Assembly (NCBI GenBank): GCA_965220955.1
Contig: CBDCRK010000047.1
Location: 1-64,000 of the forward strand
Length of the DNA stretch: 64,000 nt
DNA from: CBDCRK01 sp965220955
GTDB lineage: Bacteria; Desulfobacterota; Binatia; Bin18; CBDCRK01
Direction of reading: 5' to 3'
Below are positions 62,901 to 64,000 of this stretch, in pieces. Below the pieces are notes generated by a model, which saw only the letters and a program-made list of their open reading frames with translations, ran no database searches and was not told where the DNA came from. Position 1 is the stretch's first letter, and every line of letters begins with the position of its first letter. A program made the translations under genes and the position numbers.

Positions 62901-64000
62901 GTATTATACTGCTGGCACATCTCATTGGGGATGGAAGCTTCATTAAGCATCAGCCCCTCCGATATACAACCATCTCAGCTGACAATAGTCGGGTTGTTGC
63001 TGAGGCAGCACAGAGCGAGTTTGGCGTACAGGTGTCACGCTATGCTGGTTACGGAAACTGGCATCAGCTTGTCTTTAGCAGTAATGGCAACCGCTGGCAT
63101 CCTACAGGTGTCAACAAGTGGCTCAGAGAGCTAGGAATTTACGGGCAGCGCTCCTACGAAAAACACATTCCTGAGGCTTGCTTTCGCTTAAAGAATAACC
63201 AGATTGCTCTCCTGCTGCGTCACCTGTGGGCTACGGATGGAACCATTTATACATGCAAACTTGGCCACCGTGGCGGCCACCGCATTTTTTACAGTACAAA
63301 CAGCCCGGAGCTGTCTGCGGATGTGGCGTCATTGCTTTTACGTTTTGGCATCATCGCGCAAGTACAGAAGGTGCAAAAGGGTCATTATCGGCCCACTTAC
63401 ATGGTGGTGGTCTATAGTGTTGAAGCCCAACAACAGTTTTTGCAATACATTGGTGGGTTCGGACCTCGCAAGCCTCAGGCAGAGCAGCTGGCACGTGCCT
63501 TATCCAGGGTAAAACCCAATACCAACGTTGACACGTTGCCCAACAATTTTTTTGGTCGCCTGCATGAGTTAATGGCTGAGCGAGGTATTTCCTACCGCGA
63601 GGTAGCGAATCTTCGAGGAGGTTACTACATAAGCCCGTCCAATTTTAATTTTTCTCCTTCACGTAACTTACTAATGGAATATGCCGAGGCTCTTGACGAT
63701 GAGGACCTTCGGCTTAGGGCAACTAGCGACTTGTTCTGGGATCGAATTGTCAATATTGAGCCAGCAGGAGAAGAAGAGGTTTACGACTTAACGGTCCCAG
63801 GCCCAGCATCATGGCTGGCTGATGGCATTGTAAGCCACAACAGTGGTTCGATTGAGCAGGATGCAGACGTGGTTGCGTTTATTTACCGGGACGAGGTGTA
63901 CAACCGCAATTCCCAGGAAGAGGGAGTGGCGGAGATTATTGTTGCCAAGCAGCGTAATGGTCCCACCGGCACCATACGCCTGGCCTTCCGCAAAGAATAC
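59936..64000 (+). CDS. dnaB: Replicative DNA helicase DnaB with two inteins (partial at right edge)
   Basis: The frame is open from ATG 59936 to the end of the window. Extein parts: 59936-60598 (N-terminal domain 'IPPQSLDAEESVLGATLLDN', then 'DLVIVASRPSMGK'), 62081-62575 ('TALCLNIAQYA', Walker B 'LIIVDYLQLMRG', 'VIALSQLNRQVESR') and 63842-64000 ('SGSIEQDADVVAFIYRDE', 'PTGTIRLAF'). The spliced product lacks only its last few residues here. DnaB unwinds DNA at the replication fork as a hexamer. Intein removal is essential for function because the first one splits the Walker A motif. The start has a weak ribosome-binding site. Confidence 0.95.
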   Translation, partial: MARAKLEDDLRGKIPPQSLDAEESVLGATLLDNQALDRVIEILSLDNFYSEAHRKIFRAMVELNQRGEPVDIITLAESLKAKGELAEIGGASYLAELADTVPSAAHVAHHARIIREKAVMRDLIRVTTEIATRCYSGQEEVDRFLDEAERLIFEVSEKRVRPAFFKVGDIIMDTIKMVERLYERKELVTGVPTGFIDLDRLTSGLQPSDLVIVASRPSMGKCLKYNAEVIDAETGELRTIEEICQAQQATLFTLDAQFKLHATSPSCYVYDGIKPVYRVKTALGREIETTLTHPFLTLGGWQPLAELRVGNHIAVPRTLPVFGHGDLSEHIVKVLAYLLGNGDLTGTYPRFTNGDPRMAEDFVNSVSSFGELRVTMNDSKGTRTPTYRVATKQEDRSYWAKTIGEKIRQARLAINLSQRRLAFVLGVSPALLCLMEKGGILPSRKLIEHLAVVVQKPAEFFVENLAVLIRGNGLTHWLREQGLMGKGAAEKFIPKVVFTLKKEKLALFLNRLFSCDGSAFVYKTGQTGISYGSVSPRLAKQLQHLLLRFGILSKLRSKQVYYGQALRPAYEVEILGSQDILTFAREIGIFGKEEKLQQVVDIVAQRGRGWTKDTLPLEVWALVNAARAGKTWREVHKQIGYPDSYNIHSWRRHSRWDTVQLLGQALGSQLLMALAASDLYWDSIVSIEYIGDHPVYDLTVPETHNFVANDMLVHNTALCLNIAQYASMQANLTVAIFSLEMGKEQLVLRMVCSEARVDNAKVRNGFLGERDFPRLAMAAGRLAEAPIYIDDSPEQTVLELRAKARRLKREADLGLIIVDYLQLMRGLGDEENRVQEVSDISRGLKALAKEINIPVIALSQLNRQVESRGDKRPMMADLRECVTGDTLVVLSDGRRVPICTLVGSTPNVVAVTPEGRLVHAKSDKVWCVGRKQIFDVRLASGRAIGATENHRLLGASGWCRISELKAGDRLALSRRLPEPENPEVWPEACIILLAHLIGDGSFIKHQPLRYTTISADNSRVVAEAAQSEFGVQVSRYAGYGNWHQLVFSSNGNRWHPTGVNKWLRELGIYGQRSYEKHIPEACFRLKNNQIALLLRHLWATDGTIYTCKLGHRGGHRIFYSTNSPELSADVASLLLRFGIIAQVQKVQKGHYRPTYMVVVYSVEAQQQFLQYIGGFGPRKPQAEQLARALSRVKPNTNVDTLPNNFFGRLHELMAERGISYREVANLRGGYYISPSNFNFSPSRNLLMEYAEALDDEDLRLRATSDLFWDRIVNIEPAGEEEVYDLTVPGPASWLADGIVSHNSGSIEQDADVVAFIYRDEVYNRNSQEEGVAEIIVAKQRNGPTGTIRLAFRKEY
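60599..62080 (+). other. DnaB intein 1 (494 residues) with an XRE-type HTH in the endonuclease region
   Basis: It begins with Cys ('CLKYNAEVIDAETGELRTIE', block A), has block B 'EIETTLTHPFLTLGGWQPLA' (TxxH), and ends with block F 'VYDLTVPETHNFVANDM' and 'VHN' before extein Thr. It is inserted between Lys and Thr of Walker A. LAGLIDADG motif 1 reads 'VLAYLLGNGDLTG' (~60935-60972) with Asn for the catalytic Asp; motif 2 'FLNRLFSCDGSAFV' (~61455-61495) keeps its Asp. Between them, at ~61139-61300, lies a full XRE-like helix-turn-helix ('GEKIRQARLAINLSQRRLAF', 'VLGVSPALLCLMEKGG'). Splicing residues look intact; the nuclease may be weakened. Confidence 0.92.
62576..63841 (+). other. DnaB intein 2 (422 residues) with LAGLIDADG endonuclease
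   Basis: It begins 'CVTGDTLVVLSDGRRVPI' (block A), has block B 'RAIGATENHRLLGASGW' (TxxH) and ends 'EEEVYDLTVPGPASWLADGI' and 'VSHN' before extein Ser. It is inserted between Glu and Ser of 'DLRE/SGSIEQD'. Both LAGLIDADG motifs keep their Asp: 'LLAHLIGDGSFIK' (~62908-62945) and 'LLRHLWATDGTIY' (~63210-63250). A helix-turn-helix-like stretch ('LHELMAERGISYREVANLRG') precedes block F, and a matching region occurs in intein 1, so the two inteins are related. Splicing and homing residues look intact. Confidence 0.93.

Noticed and set aside
1..64000. tRNA and rRNA genes
   Set aside because: No cloverleaf-like or rRNA-like sequence was recognised by eye; a covariance-model scan would be needed to exclude a divergent tRNA.

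Overview
The window looks like a chromosomal segment of a metabolically versatile, uncultured-type bacterium. A nearly complete coenzyme F420 cluster (cofG, cofH, cofD, cofE), an ergothioneine cluster, LLM-type and SDR oxidoreductases, a class III CoA-transferase and a lipoyl-dependent 2-oxoacid dehydrogenase occur together. This combination fits soil or sponge-associated lineages such as Tectomicrobia/Entotheonella-like bacteria. That assignment is inference from gene content only; no rRNA or tRNA gene was seen.

Bases 1-8.7 kb are a decayed antiviral island: the end of a DUF3883 helicase, a Schlafen/AlbA-type ATPase regulator, a DUF1156 adenine methylase and a DUF499 ATPase. It resembles the helicase-methylase-ATPase (Hma-like) arrangement of defence-island surveys. 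It has been invaded three times: by a DUF559 nuclease module with inverted-repeat ends inside the methylase, by a four-helix-bundle gene between 17-bp inverted repeats, and by a BrnT-like toxin-antitoxin cassette at the start of the ATPase gene, which leaves a 22-bp direct repeat. The methylase and ATPase are broken. A TM0106-type RecB-like nuclease-helicase follows (8.9-12.3 kb).

From 12.3 to 21.2 kb the minus strand carries a Nudix hydrolase, a secreted protein, a large unknown protein, a SirB1-like protein, a BT1-type transporter, a glutathione transferase and the tldD-pmbA protease pair. From 21.4 to 27 kb the plus strand carries an ergothioneine operon (ATP-grasp ligase, egtC, egtB, egtD, asparaginase). 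From 27.4 to 31.9 kb an SDR precedes E1-alpha, E1-beta and an E2 fused to an OsmC/Ohr-type peroxiredoxin. That fusion is the most striking single gene: it joins the lipoyl electron carrier to a peroxidase family known to be reduced by lipoylated proteins.

From 32 to 36 kb (minus) lie an esterase, an alpha/beta hydrolase lacking its catalytic Ser and His, an LLM oxidoreductase and an SDR. Between 36 and 41 kb (plus) are a truncated receiver, a GlcG/HbpS-like protein, Tex, a DUF433-like remnant and a CoA-transferase. From 41 to 47.7 kb (minus) are a coupled ATP-grasp/metallopeptidase pair and the F420 genes, followed by a multiply broken OmpA/MotB-like pseudogene. From 49 to 59.9 kb are lipB, a phosphoesterase, a frameshifted class III aminotransferase, a PDZ protein, two VOC proteins, a D-threonine-aldolase-like enzyme, an SDR lacking its YxxxK pair, a macrodomain protein, an SMP-30 protein, RidA and MaoC.

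The right edge (59.9-64 kb) is dnaB interrupted by two large inteins with LAGLIDADG motifs. The first sits in the Walker A motif and also carries an XRE-type helix-turn-helix. Short mobile repeats recur through the window: GC-rich palindromes that enter genes in frame, and 7-bp-periodic repeats.
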